64,000 nucleotides of DNA from Gaiellasilicea sp963730405. Lineage in GTDB: Bacteria; Actinomycetota; Thermoleophilia; Gaiellales; Gaiellaceae. Under the pieces are notes generated by a model. That model was not told where the DNA came from, did no database searches, and saw only the letters and a program-made list of their open reading frames with translations. Of the stretch, positions 34,931-44,630 are shown piece after piece. The stretch is from the NCBI GenBank assembly GCA_963730405.1, contig CAVSRW010000011.1, positions 124,001 to 188,000 of the forward strand, in the 5' to 3' direction. A program made the translations under genes and the position numbers. Numbering within the stretch: the first letter of the stretch is position 1; the number at the start of each line of letters is the position of its first letter.

Positions 34931-35787
34931 TAGGCGCGGTAGACGCGGCCCGGTAGCTCCCGGCCGAGCAGCCCCTCGAGCCAGCGGGCGACCTCGATCA
35001 GCGCGTCGAGGTCGACCCCGGTCTCGACGCGCTCCCGCTCGAGCAGGTAGAGGACGTCCTCGGTGGCGACGTTGCCGGTGGCGCGCGGCGCGAACGGGCA
35101 GCCGCCGAGGCCGCCGACCGACGCGTCGAGGACGGACGCGCCGGCCTCGACCGCGGCCCAGGCGCAGGCGACGCCGGTGTGCCGGGTGTCGTGGAAGTGA
35201 CCGCCCACGGGAACGCCGAGGATCGAGACGCGCTCGACGAGGCGCGCGACCGGCCGCGGTGTCGCGACCCCGATCGTGTCGGCCAGGACGACCTCACCCG
35301 CACCGGCCGCGACGAGCCGCTCGGCGAGATCCGCGACGATGCCGGGATCCACGTCGCCCTCGAAGGGGCAGCCGAACGAGCAGCTGATCGTCGCCGTCGA
35401 GGGCCGGTCGGCGACGGCGAGGATCCGTTCGACTCGCGCCGCGGCCTCCTCGAGCGAGGCGTTGCCGTTGCGGCGGTTGAACGACTCGGTCGCGGCCAGC
35501 GTGACGTTGACGCGGTCGAGGCCGGTTGTCGCGAGGCGCTCCCAGCCGCGCTCGTTGAGGACGAGCCCCGAGAGCTCGGCGTCGACGTCGCCGACCGCGG
35601 TGACGACCGCCTCCGCGCCGGCCATCTGCGGCACCCGCTCGTCGCTGACGAAGCTGACGGCCTCGATCCGCGGCAGGCCGGCGGCCGCGAGGCGGCCGAC
35701 GAGCTCGGCGCGCACGGCCGGCTCGAGCGTCTCGGGCTCGTTCTGGAGCCCGTCGCGCGGCCCGACGTCGCACAGCGTCAGCTTCAC
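34930..35787 (-). CDS. Hydroxymethylglutaryl-CoA lyase-like protein (DRE-TIM)
   Basis: A 285-residue HMGL-family aldolase. LCDVGPRDGLQNEPETLEP carries the metal Asp and Arg of the DRE-type site, VGGHFHDTRHTGVACAW the metal histidines, and GGCPFAPRATGNVATEDVLYLLE the Gly-rich loop with the catalytic Cys of HMG-CoA lyases. Splits a 3-hydroxy-3-methylglutaryl-CoA-like substrate to acetyl-CoA and acetoacetate; homologous activities on citramalyl-CoA-like substrates exist. GTG at 35785-35787 lies 6 nt after TAGCCT, whose TAG is the stop of the upstream permease gene. Confidence 0.92.
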   Translation of the reverse strand: MKLTLCDVGPRDGLQNEPETLEPAVRAELVGRLAAAGLPRIEAVSFVSDERVPQMAGAEAVVTAVGDVDAELSGLVLNERGWERLATTGLDRVNVTLAATESFNRRNGNASLEEAAARVERILAVADRPSTATISCSFGCPFEGDVDPGIVADLAERLVAAGAGEVVLADTIGVATPRPVARLVERVSILGVPVGGHFHDTRHTGVACAWAAVEAGASVLDASVGGLGGCPFAPRATGNVATEDVLYLLERERVETGVDLDALIEVARWLEGLLGRELPGRVYRA

Positions 35788-35793
35788 GCCGCG

Positions 35794-35799
35794 AGGCTA
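35794..35799 (-). promoter_or_regulatory. Putative -10 element (TAGCCT) for leaderless lyase gene
   Basis: TAGCCT-N6-GTG on the minus strand; TAG is the permease stop codon. Same geometry as at fbiC and at 12288. Confidence 0.45.
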
Positions 35800-38368
35800 C
35801 TCGTACTGCAGCGCCTCGAGCGGGTTCAGCTTGGCCGCGCGCCGTGCCGGCGTGATCGCGGCGAGCAGGCCTGCGATCACCGCCACGACCACGAGCACGA
35901 TCAGCTGGCCCAGCGGCAGCTCGAAGCGGAGGTCGTACTGGCCGAGCGCGCTCGTCACGAGTGCGGCGAGGAAGATCCCGAGCGGCAGGCCGAGCGCCGC
36001 CCCGATCAGCGCCGTGATCACGCTCTCGTGCCGGATCATCCGCCGCGTCTGCCGCCGCGTCATCCCGACAGCGCGCAGCATCCCGAGCTCCCGCGTCCGC
36101 TCGAAGACGGACAGGGCGAGCGTGTTCACCATCCCGAAGAGGCTGATGATCACGGAGAGGGCGAGGAGCACGTACAGCAGCAGCAGGAACTGCTGGATCT
36201 CCTGGTCCTCCTTGTCGATCCACTCCTCGCGCGTCTGGACGCGCGTGTCCGGGAAGCCTTCCAGCGAGCTCTCGACCGCGGGCTTCGCCGCGGCAGCGCC
36301 GCCCTCGACGTTGAGGAGCGTGAAGCGGTTGCGGGGCCGCTCGTAGAGCTCGTCGAAGGCCGCCTGGGAGACGCTCGCGCTGCCGAGCAGCGGATAGAAC
36401 GGGCTGCCCTCGTAGATCCCGCGGACGACGAAGTCCCTCGTCTGGCCATCGGTCGAGCGCACCGTGATGGCGTCGCCGACGGTGAGATCGCGATCCTCGG
36501 CGACGTTGTTCGGAAGGACGGCGCCGTCGTCGCCGAGGCTCGCGAGCACGTCGTCCGAGCCCTCCTCCCAGCGGAAGTCGTACACCTCGTCGACGCGGCG
36601 GTCGAGCCCGGTCAGGTTCGAGCCGTCACCGTCGATCTGCGCGATGTCCTGGCGGACGTTGCTCACCGTGTCGACGCCGTCGGCGTCCGCGACCGCGTCG
36701 CCGACCGCGGCGGGGAACTCGGAGTAGCCGTCCTGCGAGGTGACGATCAGATCGGCCTGGATCTGGCGCTCGATCGCGTCGCTGTTGGACACGCGCAGGC
36801 CGTTGGCGAGCACGGAGATGAACGTGACGAGCGCGATCCCGATCATCAGCGCCGCAGCGGTGGCGGCCGTGCGGCCGGGGTTGCGCTGGGCGTTGCGCTC
36901 GGCGAGCTTGCCCGCGGCTCCGCCCATGCGCTTGGCGGGGATGCCGACCGCCCGCACGATCGGGCGGACGAGCCGCGAGGAGAGCATCGCCACGCCGATG
37001 AAGAGCGCGAGGACGCCGACGCCGAGGAGCGCGAAGCGGTCGCCGGTGGCGATCTCGTCCGCGAGCGTGCCGTAGGCGAGTGCGAGCACGGCGAGCGTGA
37101 CGACGACGCTCGCGACGTAGGGCGTCCAGCGCGCGAAGCGACCCCGCGGCAGCGTCGCGCCTTCGCGAACCGCCGCGATCGGAGGCACACGCGTGGCACG
37201 GATCGCGGGGAAGAGGCCCGCGATCAGCGTCACCAGTGTCCCGACCGTCAGTGAGACGACGATCGTCCGGGTCGCGAAGACCGTCTCGGTCTGCGGCAGC
37301 TCGAGGTTCAGCGCCTTGAAGAGCTCGTTCAGCCCGACCGCGAGGCCGAGGCCGGCGAAGAGGCCGACGATCGACGCGCCCAGCCCGATCACGAGGGCCT
37401 CGAGGATCACCGACCGCAGCACCTGCCGGCGCGACGCGCCAAGCGTGCGCAGCGTCGCGAACTCGCGCATCCGCTGCGCGACGGTGATCGAGAGCGTGTT
37501 GAAGATGACGAAGGCGCCGACGAAGAGGGCGATCCCCGCGAACGAGAGCAGGAAGTAGCGGATGATCGTCGTGAAGGTCGCGATCTCGCTCGACTCCTCG
37601 TCCGCCTGCTCGAACGCCGGTCCGCACGGTGACCTCGCTGCCCAGCTCGGACTGGATCCGCTGCGTCAGCTGCTCGGGCGTGGTGCCGTCCGCCGCAGCG
37701 GCCGAGACGGCGTCGAGCTTGCCCTCCTTGTCCAGCAGCTTCTGGGCCGTCGGCACGTCGAAGATCGCGAAGGTCGCGCCGCCGATGGAGCTCAGGTCGC
37801 CGTACTTGGCGATCCCGACGATCGTGAAGTCCTGCGCCGGCCCCAGTGCCGCGACGCCGATCCGGTCGCCGAGCTCGAGATCCTCGTCGCCGGCGACGCC
37901 CTCGTCGATCGCCACCTCCTGGGCGCCGCGCGGCCAGCGGCCCTCGACGAGGTTGAGCGGGTTGAAGCGGTCGTACTCCGGCGCGGTCTCGATGCCGAAG
38001 GCGAACGACGGGGCGCCGCCGGTGTCGATCGCCTCCCCGTCCGGCCGCAGCAGCTTCGTCTGGAAGTCCTGCACCGATCCCGTCGCCACCTCGACGCCGT
38101 CGACCTGACGGACCTGGTCGAGCGTCTCCTCGGGGATCGGCGGAGCCTGCGCCGACTCGCCCTCGAAGCTGAAGCCGGGGTCCTTGCCGGTCACGACGGC
38201 GTCGGTGCCCGCGTACGAGTCGACGAAGATCGAGTCGAACGCCTTGTCGATCGTGTCGGTGAGGACGTAGGCGCCGCTCATCATCGCGACGCCGAGGACG
38301 ATCGCGAGAGCCGTGAGGACGGTCCGGAGCTTCCGGCCGGCGAGGCTCTTCAGGGCGAACCGGGTCAC
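35797..38368 (-). pseudogene. MacB/FtsX-type ABC transporter permease, frameshifted
   Basis: Two frames together give about 856 residues with two FtsX-like permease domains, each preceded by a MacB periplasmic core-like region. First part, from GTG 38368: VTRFALKSLAGRKLRTVLTALAIVLGVAMMSG. Second part: FTTIIRYFLLSFAGIALFVGAFVIFNTL and REFATLRTLGASRRQVLRSVILEALVIG, then a second set ending at EALQYE. The frame changes near 37612-37622, between EVTVRTG and AFEQADEESSE. One base too many or two too few would explain it. The start overlaps the ATPase stop (GTGA). Apart from the indel all is conserved, so base-calling error or recent mutation. Would export a peptide, lipid or drug with the ATPase. 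Confidence 0.87.
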
Positions 38369-39111
38369 CGGGCGGCGAGCTCCTCCATGGTCGCCAGCAC
38401 GTCGTGCGGCTCGGAGCGAGGCAGGTCGCGGACGATCTCGCCGTCGGCGAGGAAGAGGATCCGGTCGGCGATCGCGGCCGCCCGCGCCTCGTGGGTGACC
38501 ATCACCGTCGTCTGGCCGTACGAGTCGACCGAGTCGCGCATCAGCGTGAGGATCTCCGAGCCGGTGGCCGAGTCGAGGTTGCCCGTCGGCTCGTCGGCGA
38601 AGAGCACCGTCGGCCGCGAGACGAGCGCGCGCGCGATCGCGACACGCTGTTGCTGGCCGCCGGAGAGCTCGGACGGCCGGTGGTGGAGCCGGTCCTGGAG
38701 CCCGACCTTGTCGATGAGACCGTTGAGCCATTCGGGATCCGGCTTCTCGCCGGCGATCGAGAGCGGGAGGGTGATGTTCTCCTCCGCCGTCAGCATCGGA
38801 AGCAGGTTGAAGAACTGGAAGACGAAGCCGATGTGGCGTCGCCGCAGCTTGGTCAGGTCGGAGTCCTTCAGGGTCGTGATCTCGGTGCCCGAGATCTCGA
38901 CCGTCCCCGCGGTCGGCTTGTCCAGCCCCGCGAGGATGTGCATCAGCGTCGACTTTCCGGAGCCCGAGGGCCCCATCACGGCGGTCAGCTTTCCCTGGCC
39001 GACCTCGAGCGACACGCCCTTGAGCGCGTCGACTGCCGTGTCACCTTCTCCGTAGCGGCGCGTGACGTCATCGGCGACGACGACGGGAGCGCCAGGCTTT
39101 CCGTTCTCCAT
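38365..39111 (-). CDS. MacB/LolD-type ABC transporter ATP-binding protein
   Basis: A 248-residue ABC ATPase. VMGPSGSGKSTLMHILAGLDKPTAG (Walker A), FVFQFFNLLPMLTAEENITLPL (Q-loop), LSGGQQQRVAIARALVSRP (signature), TVLFADEPTGNLDSATGSEIL (Walker B) and VMVTHEARAAAIADRI (H-loop): all typical of the MacB/LolD/FtsE-like group acting with a large FtsX-like permease. ATG at 39109-39111 has GGGAGGGC 4-5 nt upstream. The stop overlaps the permease start by 4 bp. Confidence 0.95.
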   Translation of the reverse strand: MENGKPGAPVVVADDVTRRYGEGDTAVDALKGVSLEVGQGKLTAVMGPSGSGKSTLMHILAGLDKPTAGTVEISGTEITTLKDSDLTKLRRRHIGFVFQFFNLLPMLTAEENITLPLSIAGEKPDPEWLNGLIDKVGLQDRLHHRPSELSGGQQQRVAIARALVSRPTVLFADEPTGNLDSATGSEILTLMRDSVDSYGQTTVMVTHEARAAAIADRILFLADGEIVRDLPRSEPHDVLATMEELAAR

Positions 39112-39190
39112 CTGCCCTCCCTGGGGTCTAGGGACGACGTTAGCGTGTCACGCGCGTCAGACGGGGCGGTTAACCACACCTTTGCACGAG

Positions 39191-40651
39191 CTACGTGGCG
39201 GCGTTCATCCGCTTCCCGGCCTCCGCGAGCACCTCGCCGAGGATGCCGACCATCTCGTCGAACTCGGCCTGCCCGGCGACGAGGGGAGGAGAGATCTGGA
39301 TCACGGGGTCGCCGCGGTCGTCGGCGCGGCAGATCAGCCCGCGCTCGAAGAGCGCCGCCGAGAGGAAGCCGCGCAGGAGCGTCTCGCACTCGTCGGCGTC
39401 GAATGTCTCCCGCGTCTCCTTGTCCTTGACGAGCTCGATCGCGTAGAAGAAGCCCGTCCCGCGCACGTCGCCGACGATCGGCAGCTCGAGCAGCGTCTCG
39501 AGCGTCCCGCGGAACGCGTCCTCGGTGCCCAGCACGTGCTCCATGATCCGCTCGCGCTTCATGATCTCGATGTTCTTCAGCGCGATCGCGGACATGACGG
39601 GATGGCCGCCGAACGTGATCCCGTGCGCGTACATCGAGGAGTCCTCGAGGAACGGCGCCATCACCTTGTCGCTCGCGAGGACGGCGCCGATCGCCGCGTA
39701 CGAGGACGAGAGCCCCTTCGCGCAGCAGATGATGTCCGGCCGGATGTCGTAGCGCTCGGACGCGAACCAGTGGCCGACACGGCCGAAGCCGGTGATCACC
39801 TCGTCCGCGGAGAGCAGGATGTCGTAGCGGTCGCAGAGCGCCCGCACGCCCGCCCAGTAGCCCTCCGGCGGCGTGAACGCGCCGCCCGCGTTCTGGACCG
39901 GCTCCATGTGGACGAGGCAGATCGTCTCGGGGCCCATCGCGAGGATCGCCTCCTCGAGGTCCTCGAGCAGCATCGCGGTGAACTCGGCCTCGGTCTCCTC
40001 GGGCGGGCGGTGGTAGCGGTTCGTGTTCTTGACGTGGCGCACCTCGGGCACGAGCGGCTCGAACGTCTCCTTCAGCGCGGGGATCCCGTTGATCGAGAGC
40101 GCGCCCATGGTCGTGCCGTGGTAGGCGATCTGGCGCGCGATCGCCTTGTAACGGCGCGGCGGCGGCGTCCCCACACGCTCGTCATGCCTGGTCTCAACAC
40201 CGTGCGTCTCGTCCGCGGGTACCCGCTTGCCGCCGCGCGCGAGGTAGTACTGGCGGGCCAGCTTCCAGGCCGACTCGACCGCCTCGGAGCCGCCGGAGAC
40301 GAAGAAGGCGCGGTTGAGGTCTCCGGGCGCGAGCGAGGCCAGCTCGCTCGCGAGCTCGATCGCGCGCGGGTGCGCATACGACCAGTTGGTGTAGAACGGC
40401 AGCTCCCGCATCTGGTCGAGCGCCGCCTGGCCGATCTCCTCGCCGAAGCCGTAGCCGAGGTTGACCGAGAAGAGCCCGGCGAGCGCGTCCAGATAACGCT
40501 TGCCGTTCGCGTCCTCCAGGTAGCAGCCGTCGCCGCGGACGATGATCGGCACCTCGCCCTGGGCGTAGCCGCCCATGCGGGTGAAGTGCATCCACAGGTG
40601 CTCGCGCGCGGCCTTCTGCAGGTCGACGGGTGTGGTGGTGGTCGTGCTCAT
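39191..40651 (-). CDS. Class III aminotransferase, probably putrescine/polyamine aminotransferase
   Basis: A 486-residue PLP fold-type I aminotransferase. FVSGGSEAVESAWKLARQYY, YHGTTMGALSINGIP, LLSADEVITGFGRVG, IICCAKGLSSSYAAIGAVLAS (PLP lysine in CAKG) and YAHGITFGGHPVMSAIAL. The family covers omega-amino acid:pyruvate and putrescine:pyruvate transaminases. Position at the end of a spermidine/putrescine transporter operon with an aminobutyraldehyde-type dehydrogenase argues for a polyamine substrate. A 20-residue loop around GVETRHDERVGTPPPRRY is longer than usual. ATG overlaps the PotC stop, with GGAAGGAA upstream. Confidence 0.9.
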   Translation of the reverse strand: MSTTTTTPVDLQKAAREHLWMHFTRMGGYAQGEVPIIVRGDGCYLEDANGKRYLDALAGLFSVNLGYGFGEEIGQAALDQMRELPFYTNWSYAHPRAIELASELASLAPGDLNRAFFVSGGSEAVESAWKLARQYYLARGGKRVPADETHGVETRHDERVGTPPPRRYKAIARQIAYHGTTMGALSINGIPALKETFEPLVPEVRHVKNTNRYHRPPEETEAEFTAMLLEDLEEAILAMGPETICLVHMEPVQNAGGAFTPPEGYWAGVRALCDRYDILLSADEVITGFGRVGHWFASERYDIRPDIICCAKGLSSSYAAIGAVLASDKVMAPFLEDSSMYAHGITFGGHPVMSAIALKNIEIMKRERIMEHVLGTEDAFRGTLETLLELPIVGDVRGTGFFYAIELVKDKETRETFDADECETLLRGFLSAALFERGLICRADDRGDPVIQISPPLVAGQAEFDEMVGILGEVLAEAGKRMNAAT

Positions 40652-41445
40652 GCGGCGGGTTCCTTCCGGCGGCGGGTCTGGACGATGACGCTGGCGAGCA
40701 TGATCCCGACAGCGGCGAGGAAGACGGCGGAGCCGATCACGTTCACCTGCGGTGGGACGCCGCGGGCGGCCTGGCCCCAGACGAAGACGGGGAACGTGAT
40801 CTCGCTCCCCGAGTTGAAGTAGGTGATCACGAAGTCGTCGACGGAGATGGCGAAGGCCAGCAGCGCCCCGGCGAGGATCGCGGGCCACAGGAGCGGCAGC
40901 GTCACGAGCCTGAACGTCTCGAGCCCGGTGGCACCGAGGTCGGCCGCAGCCTCCTCGAGGTGGCGGTCGAAGTCGACGAGGCGTGCGCGCACGGTGACGA
41001 CGACGAAGGAGATGTTGAACATCACGTGCGCGATGAAGATCGTCCAGAAGCCGAGGTCGAGCAGCGACTGGTTCAGGAAGAGCGTCAGCAGCGAGGCGCC
41101 GAGCACGATCTCGGGCGCGGCCATCGGCAGGAAGATGAGGAAGTTGATCGGCCCACGGCCGCGGAAGGCGTGCCGGACGAGCGCGAGCGCGATCAGCGTG
41201 CCGAGAGCCGTCGCGGTCAGGCTCGCGAGCACGGCGATCAGGAGCGACGTCTCGAGCGCGTCGCGCAGCCCCGGCACCGCGTCCCAGTTCACCCAGTTGT
41301 CGAAGGTGAAGCCCTGCCAGACGTAGTTGAAACGGCCGGCGGGGTCGTTGAAGGAGAACGCGAGGACGACCGCGATCGGCAGCAGCATGTAGCCGATCGC
41401 GAGCACCGCGTAGGCGTCGAGGAAGCGGCCTCGGAGTGCCTTCAC
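40648..41445 (-). CDS. potC: Spermidine/putrescine ABC transporter permease PotC
   Basis: A 265-residue membrane protein with six predicted helices. The EAA loop appears as LEEAAADLGATGLETFRLVTLPLLWPAILAG. The start VKALRGRFLDAYAVLAIGYMLLPIAVVLAFSFND and the FAISVDDFVITYFNSGSEITFPVFVWGQ segment are typical of PotC. GTG at 41443-41445 overlaps the potB stop (GTGA). Forms the channel with PotB. Confidence 0.94.
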   Translation of the reverse strand: MKALRGRFLDAYAVLAIGYMLLPIAVVLAFSFNDPAGRFNYVWQGFTFDNWVNWDAVPGLRDALETSLLIAVLASLTATALGTLIALALVRHAFRGRGPINFLIFLPMAAPEIVLGASLLTLFLNQSLLDLGFWTIFIAHVMFNISFVVVTVRARLVDFDRHLEEAAADLGATGLETFRLVTLPLLWPAILAGALLAFAISVDDFVITYFNSGSEITFPVFVWGQAARGVPPQVNVIGSAVFLAAVGIMLASVIVQTRRRKEPAA

Positions 41446-42293
41446 GTCAGCCGCTCCGAGCCGACGACGCGGGCGTAGACCGCGACCGCGGCGACGATCA
41501 GCGCCATCAGCACGAACGAGAGCGCCGCCGCCGACGGGTAGTCGATCAGGGCGAGGAACTTCGACTGGATGACGTTGCCGATCATCGCCTGGTTGGGGCC
41601 GCCGAGCAGCTCGGCGTTGATGAAGTCGCCCGCCGCGGGGATGAAGGTGAGCAGGGACGCCGCGAAGACGCCCGGCAGCGAGAGCGGCAGCGTCACCCGC
41701 AGGAACGCCCGCCGCGGGCTCGCATAGAGATCCTCCGCAGCTTCGACGAGCCGCCGGTCGACCTGCTCGAGCGAGACGTAGATGGGCAGGATCGCGAACG
41801 GGAGGTAGTTGTAGGTGATCCCGGCGACGACGGCGGTCGAGGTGGCGAGCAGCCGGCCGTCGTCGGCGAGCAGGCCGATCGTCCGAAGTACCTCGACGAC
41901 GGTTCCGTCGTCGGACAGGATCGTCTGCCAGGCGATCGTCCGGATCAGGTACGTGACGAAGAAAGGCGCCACGACGAGGACGAGGAAGACGTTCTTCCAG
42001 CGGCCGGCCCGGAACGCGATCCAATAGGCGAGCGGATAGCTGAACGCGAGCGCGAGCAGCGTTGCGATCCCGGCGTAGGTGAACGAGCGGACGAGCTGCT
42101 CCCGGTTGTCGGAGAGCGCCTCGCTGTAGTTGCCGAACTCCCACGTGAACTCGTAGCCCGGGAAGACCCCGCTCTGGAGCGACTGGTACGCCAGGAAGCC
42201 GAGCGGAAGCACGAAGAAGAGGGCCAGCCAGGCGAGGCCGGGGGTGAGCAGGCCCCACGGCGCGAGCCACCGGTGCCGGTGGAAGAACGTCAT
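41442..42293 (-). CDS. potB: Spermidine/putrescine ABC transporter permease PotB
   Basis: A 283-residue permease with six hydrophobic segments. PLGFLAYQSL near the first helix, FFVTYLIRTIAWQTIL in the core, and the EAA loop LVEAAEDLYASPRRAFLRVTLPLSLPGVFAAS, followed by FIPAAGDFINAELLGGPNQAMIGNVIQ, diagnostic of PotB/PotH. ATG at 42291-42293, 18 bp after potD. Confidence 0.94.
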   Translation of the reverse strand: MTFFHRHRWLAPWGLLTPGLAWLALFFVLPLGFLAYQSLQSGVFPGYEFTWEFGNYSEALSDNREQLVRSFTYAGIATLLALAFSYPLAYWIAFRAGRWKNVFLVLVVAPFFVTYLIRTIAWQTILSDDGTVVEVLRTIGLLADDGRLLATSTAVVAGITYNYLPFAILPIYVSLEQVDRRLVEAAEDLYASPRRAFLRVTLPLSLPGVFAASLLTFIPAAGDFINAELLGGPNQAMIGNVIQSKFLALIDYPSAAALSFVLMALIVAAVAVYARVVGSERLT

Positions 42294-42311
42294 CGCCTGC
42301 CGCCCGCTTCC

Positions 42312-43496
42312 CTACGCTCCGAGGAGCGTCTGCCACTGCTCGATGTAGTCCTGGTTGTTCAGCGCCTTCGAGTCGAAGCCGGAGACCTTCGCGAGCGTCG
42401 CGTCGTCCGGGAAGATGAGCGGGTTCGACGCCGTCTCGGGATCGGTCTTGGCGAGCTCCTCCTTGGCCCCCTTCACCGGGGTGACGTAGTTCACGTAGGC
42501 GGCGATCTTGGCGGCCACCACCGGGTCGTAGACGAAGTTCATGTAGGTCGAGGCGGTGAACGCGTCGCCGCCCTTCGGAATCAGCATGTTGTCCGTCCAG
42601 ATCATCCCGCCGCCCTCCGGGATCCCCCACTTCAGGCTCGCGTTGTCGGCCTGGAGCTGGACGACGTCGCCCGACCACGAGAGCGCGGCGACCAGGTCGC
42701 CCTTGGAGAGCGGGCCGGTGTAGTCGTTGCCGGTGAACTGCCGCACCTGCCCCGAGTCGACGGCAGCCTTCACCCGGTCGATCGCGCTCTTGAACGTGTC
42801 GTCCGTGACCTCGGTCGGGTCGTCGCCGTTGGCCTGCATGACGATGCCGAGCGTGTCGGCCATCTCCGAGAGGAGGGTGATCTTCCCCTTCAGCTTCGAG
42901 TCCTCGAGCAGCTGGTCGATCGACGTGATCGGCGTCGACGTCAGCTTCTCGTTGTAGGCGATCCCGGTCATCCCCGACTGCCAGGGCAGCGAGTACGTGC
43001 GGTCCGGGTCGAAGGGCGGGCTCTGGAGCGCGTCGACGAGGTTGGCGATGTTCGGGATCGCGTCCTTGTCGAGCTCCTCGAGCCAACCTTCCTCGACCAT
43101 CAGCCCCGGATAGCGCGAATTGTCGGTGAGCACGACGATGTCTCGGTCGATGCTCTGGCCGCGCGAGAGCGGGCCCTGGATCTTGCCGAAGTACTCGTCG
43201 TTGGAGTTGATCTCCTCGAAGTAGTCGACCGTGACGCCGGTCTCCTGCTGGAACTCGTCCAGCGTCGGCCGCTTCTTCGTCTTCTCGTCGACGTCGATGT
43301 AGAGCTGCCAGTTGGCGAAGCGAAGCTGGTTCGCGAGCTGCTTCTCGCCGCCGGCCGCTGTCGTGGCGGCCGCCGTCCCTCCGTCGTCGCCGCCGCAGGC
43401 GGCCAGGAATCCCGGCAGGGTCAGCGCCGCTCCGCCGAGCGCGGCGCGCTCGAGCAGCTGCCTGCGGGTCAGCGGGCGGGTCAGCGAACGGGTCAT
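42312..43496 (-). CDS. potD: Spermidine/putrescine-binding lipoprotein PotD
   Basis: A 394-residue extracellular binding protein. The N-terminus has TRRQLLERAALGGAALTLPGFLAACGGDDGG, with a twin-arginine-like start and a lipobox LAAC, so it is probably a Tat- or Sec-exported lipoprotein. The mature part begins FANWQLYIDVD; acidic and aromatic residues (FEEINSNDEYFGKIQ, PWQSGMTGIAYN, LSWSGDVVQLQ) match polyamine-binding PotD/PotF. ATG at 43494-43496 overlaps the potA stop. Confidence 0.93.
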   Translation of the reverse strand: MTRSLTRPLTRRQLLERAALGGAALTLPGFLAACGGDDGGTAAATTAAGGEKQLANQLRFANWQLYIDVDEKTKKRPTLDEFQQETGVTVDYFEEINSNDEYFGKIQGPLSRGQSIDRDIVVLTDNSRYPGLMVEEGWLEELDKDAIPNIANLVDALQSPPFDPDRTYSLPWQSGMTGIAYNEKLTSTPITSIDQLLEDSKLKGKITLLSEMADTLGIVMQANGDDPTEVTDDTFKSAIDRVKAAVDSGQVRQFTGNDYTGPLSKGDLVAALSWSGDVVQLQADNASLKWGIPEGGGMIWTDNMLIPKGGDAFTASTYMNFVYDPVVAAKIAAYVNYVTPVKGAKEELAKTDPETASNPLIFPDDATLAKVSGFDSKALNNQDYIEQWQTLLGA

Positions 43497-44563
43497 GCGG
43501 CTTCCTCCTCTGCGGGTTCGACGACGAAGGCTGCGTGTGGGCTCCAACTGAGCACGGCCGAGTCCCCGGCGTTGAGCCAGGGGGCGGAGCCGTCGTTCTG
43601 CACGTAGACGATGAGCGTCCCGGCGCCCGTCTCGACGACGTACTGCGTCGCGACGCCGACGTAGGCGGTCTCCTTGATCGAGCCGGCGAGACTGTTCTCG
43701 CCCTCTCCGGGCGGGGCGAGGCGGATCTTCTCCGGGCGGATCCCGACGGCGACGCGCCCGGCGCGGTCGCCGGCGTCGGCGGCGATCTCGTCCCCGGTGT
43801 CGAGCCGGACGCGGCCCGGCGCGGTCACGGAGCCGGAGAGCAGGTTCGAGACGCCGAGAAAGCCGGCGACGAACGCCGTCGCGGGCTTCTCGTACAACTC
43901 GGCCGGCGGCCCCAGCTGCTCGATTCGGCCGCGGTTCATCACCGCGATCGCGTCCGCCATCGTCATCGCCTCCTCCTGGTCGTGAGTGACATGGACGAAG
44001 GTCAGGCCGAGGTCGTGCTGGATCATCTTCAGCTCGAGCTGCATCTGCTTGCGGAGCTTCAGGTCGAGCGCCCCGAGCGGCTCGTCCAGCAGGAGCACCT
44101 GCGGGCGGTTGACGAGTGCGCGCGCAAGCGCGACCCGCTGCTGCTGGCCGCCGGAGAGCTGGCGCGGCCTGCGCGAGCCGAGGCCCTTGAGGCCGACGAG
44201 CCGAAGCATCTCCTCGACGCGGCCCCTCACCTGCACCTTGTCGACGCCCTTGCGCCGGAGGCCGAAGGCGACGTTGTCGAAGATCGAGAGGTGCGGAAAG
44301 AGGGCGTAGCTCTGGAAGACCGTGTTGACGTCGCGCCGGTACGGCGGCAGCCCCACGACGTCGCGGTCGCCGAGGTAGATCGCGCCCTCGTCGGGCTCCT
44401 CGAAGCCGCCGATCATTCGCAGGGTCGTCGTCTTGCCGCACCCCGATGGGCCGAGCAGGGCGAAGAACGAGCCCGATGGGACCTCGAGCGAGACCCCGTC
44501 GACGGCGACGACGTCGTCGAAGCGCTTGACGACGCTCTCCAGCCGGACATCCGGCTCGCTCAC
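43493..44563 (-). CDS. potA: Spermidine/putrescine ABC transporter ATP-binding protein PotA
   Basis: A 356-residue ATPase with Walker A GPSGCGKTT (38-46), FQSYALFPHLSIFDNVAFGLR, LSGGQQQRVALARALVNRP, LLLDEPLGALDLKLRKQMQ, and a C-terminal TOBE regulatory domain (about 280-350; GIRPEKIRL, LVYVQND-like strands). The regulatory domain and operon mates identify PotA. GTG at 44561-44563, 67 bp after the aldehyde dehydrogenase. Confidence 0.94.
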   Translation of the reverse strand: MSEPDVRLESVVKRFDDVVAVDGVSLEVPSGSFFALLGPSGCGKTTTLRMIGGFEEPDEGAIYLGDRDVVGLPPYRRDVNTVFQSYALFPHLSIFDNVAFGLRRKGVDKVQVRGRVEEMLRLVGLKGLGSRRPRQLSGGQQQRVALARALVNRPQVLLLDEPLGALDLKLRKQMQLELKMIQHDLGLTFVHVTHDQEEAMTMADAIAVMNRGRIEQLGPPAELYEKPATAFVAGFLGVSNLLSGSVTAPGRVRLDTGDEIAADAGDRAGRVAVGIRPEKIRLAPPGEGENSLAGSIKETAYVGVATQYVVETGAGTLIVYVQNDGSAPWLNAGDSAVLSWSPHAAFVVEPAEEEAA

Positions 44564-44630
44564 GCGAGCTCCCCGAGCGCCGCCGGCCGACCGCGGTCGA
44601 CGCCGCCGCCGGCGTCGAGCAGCTCCGATG

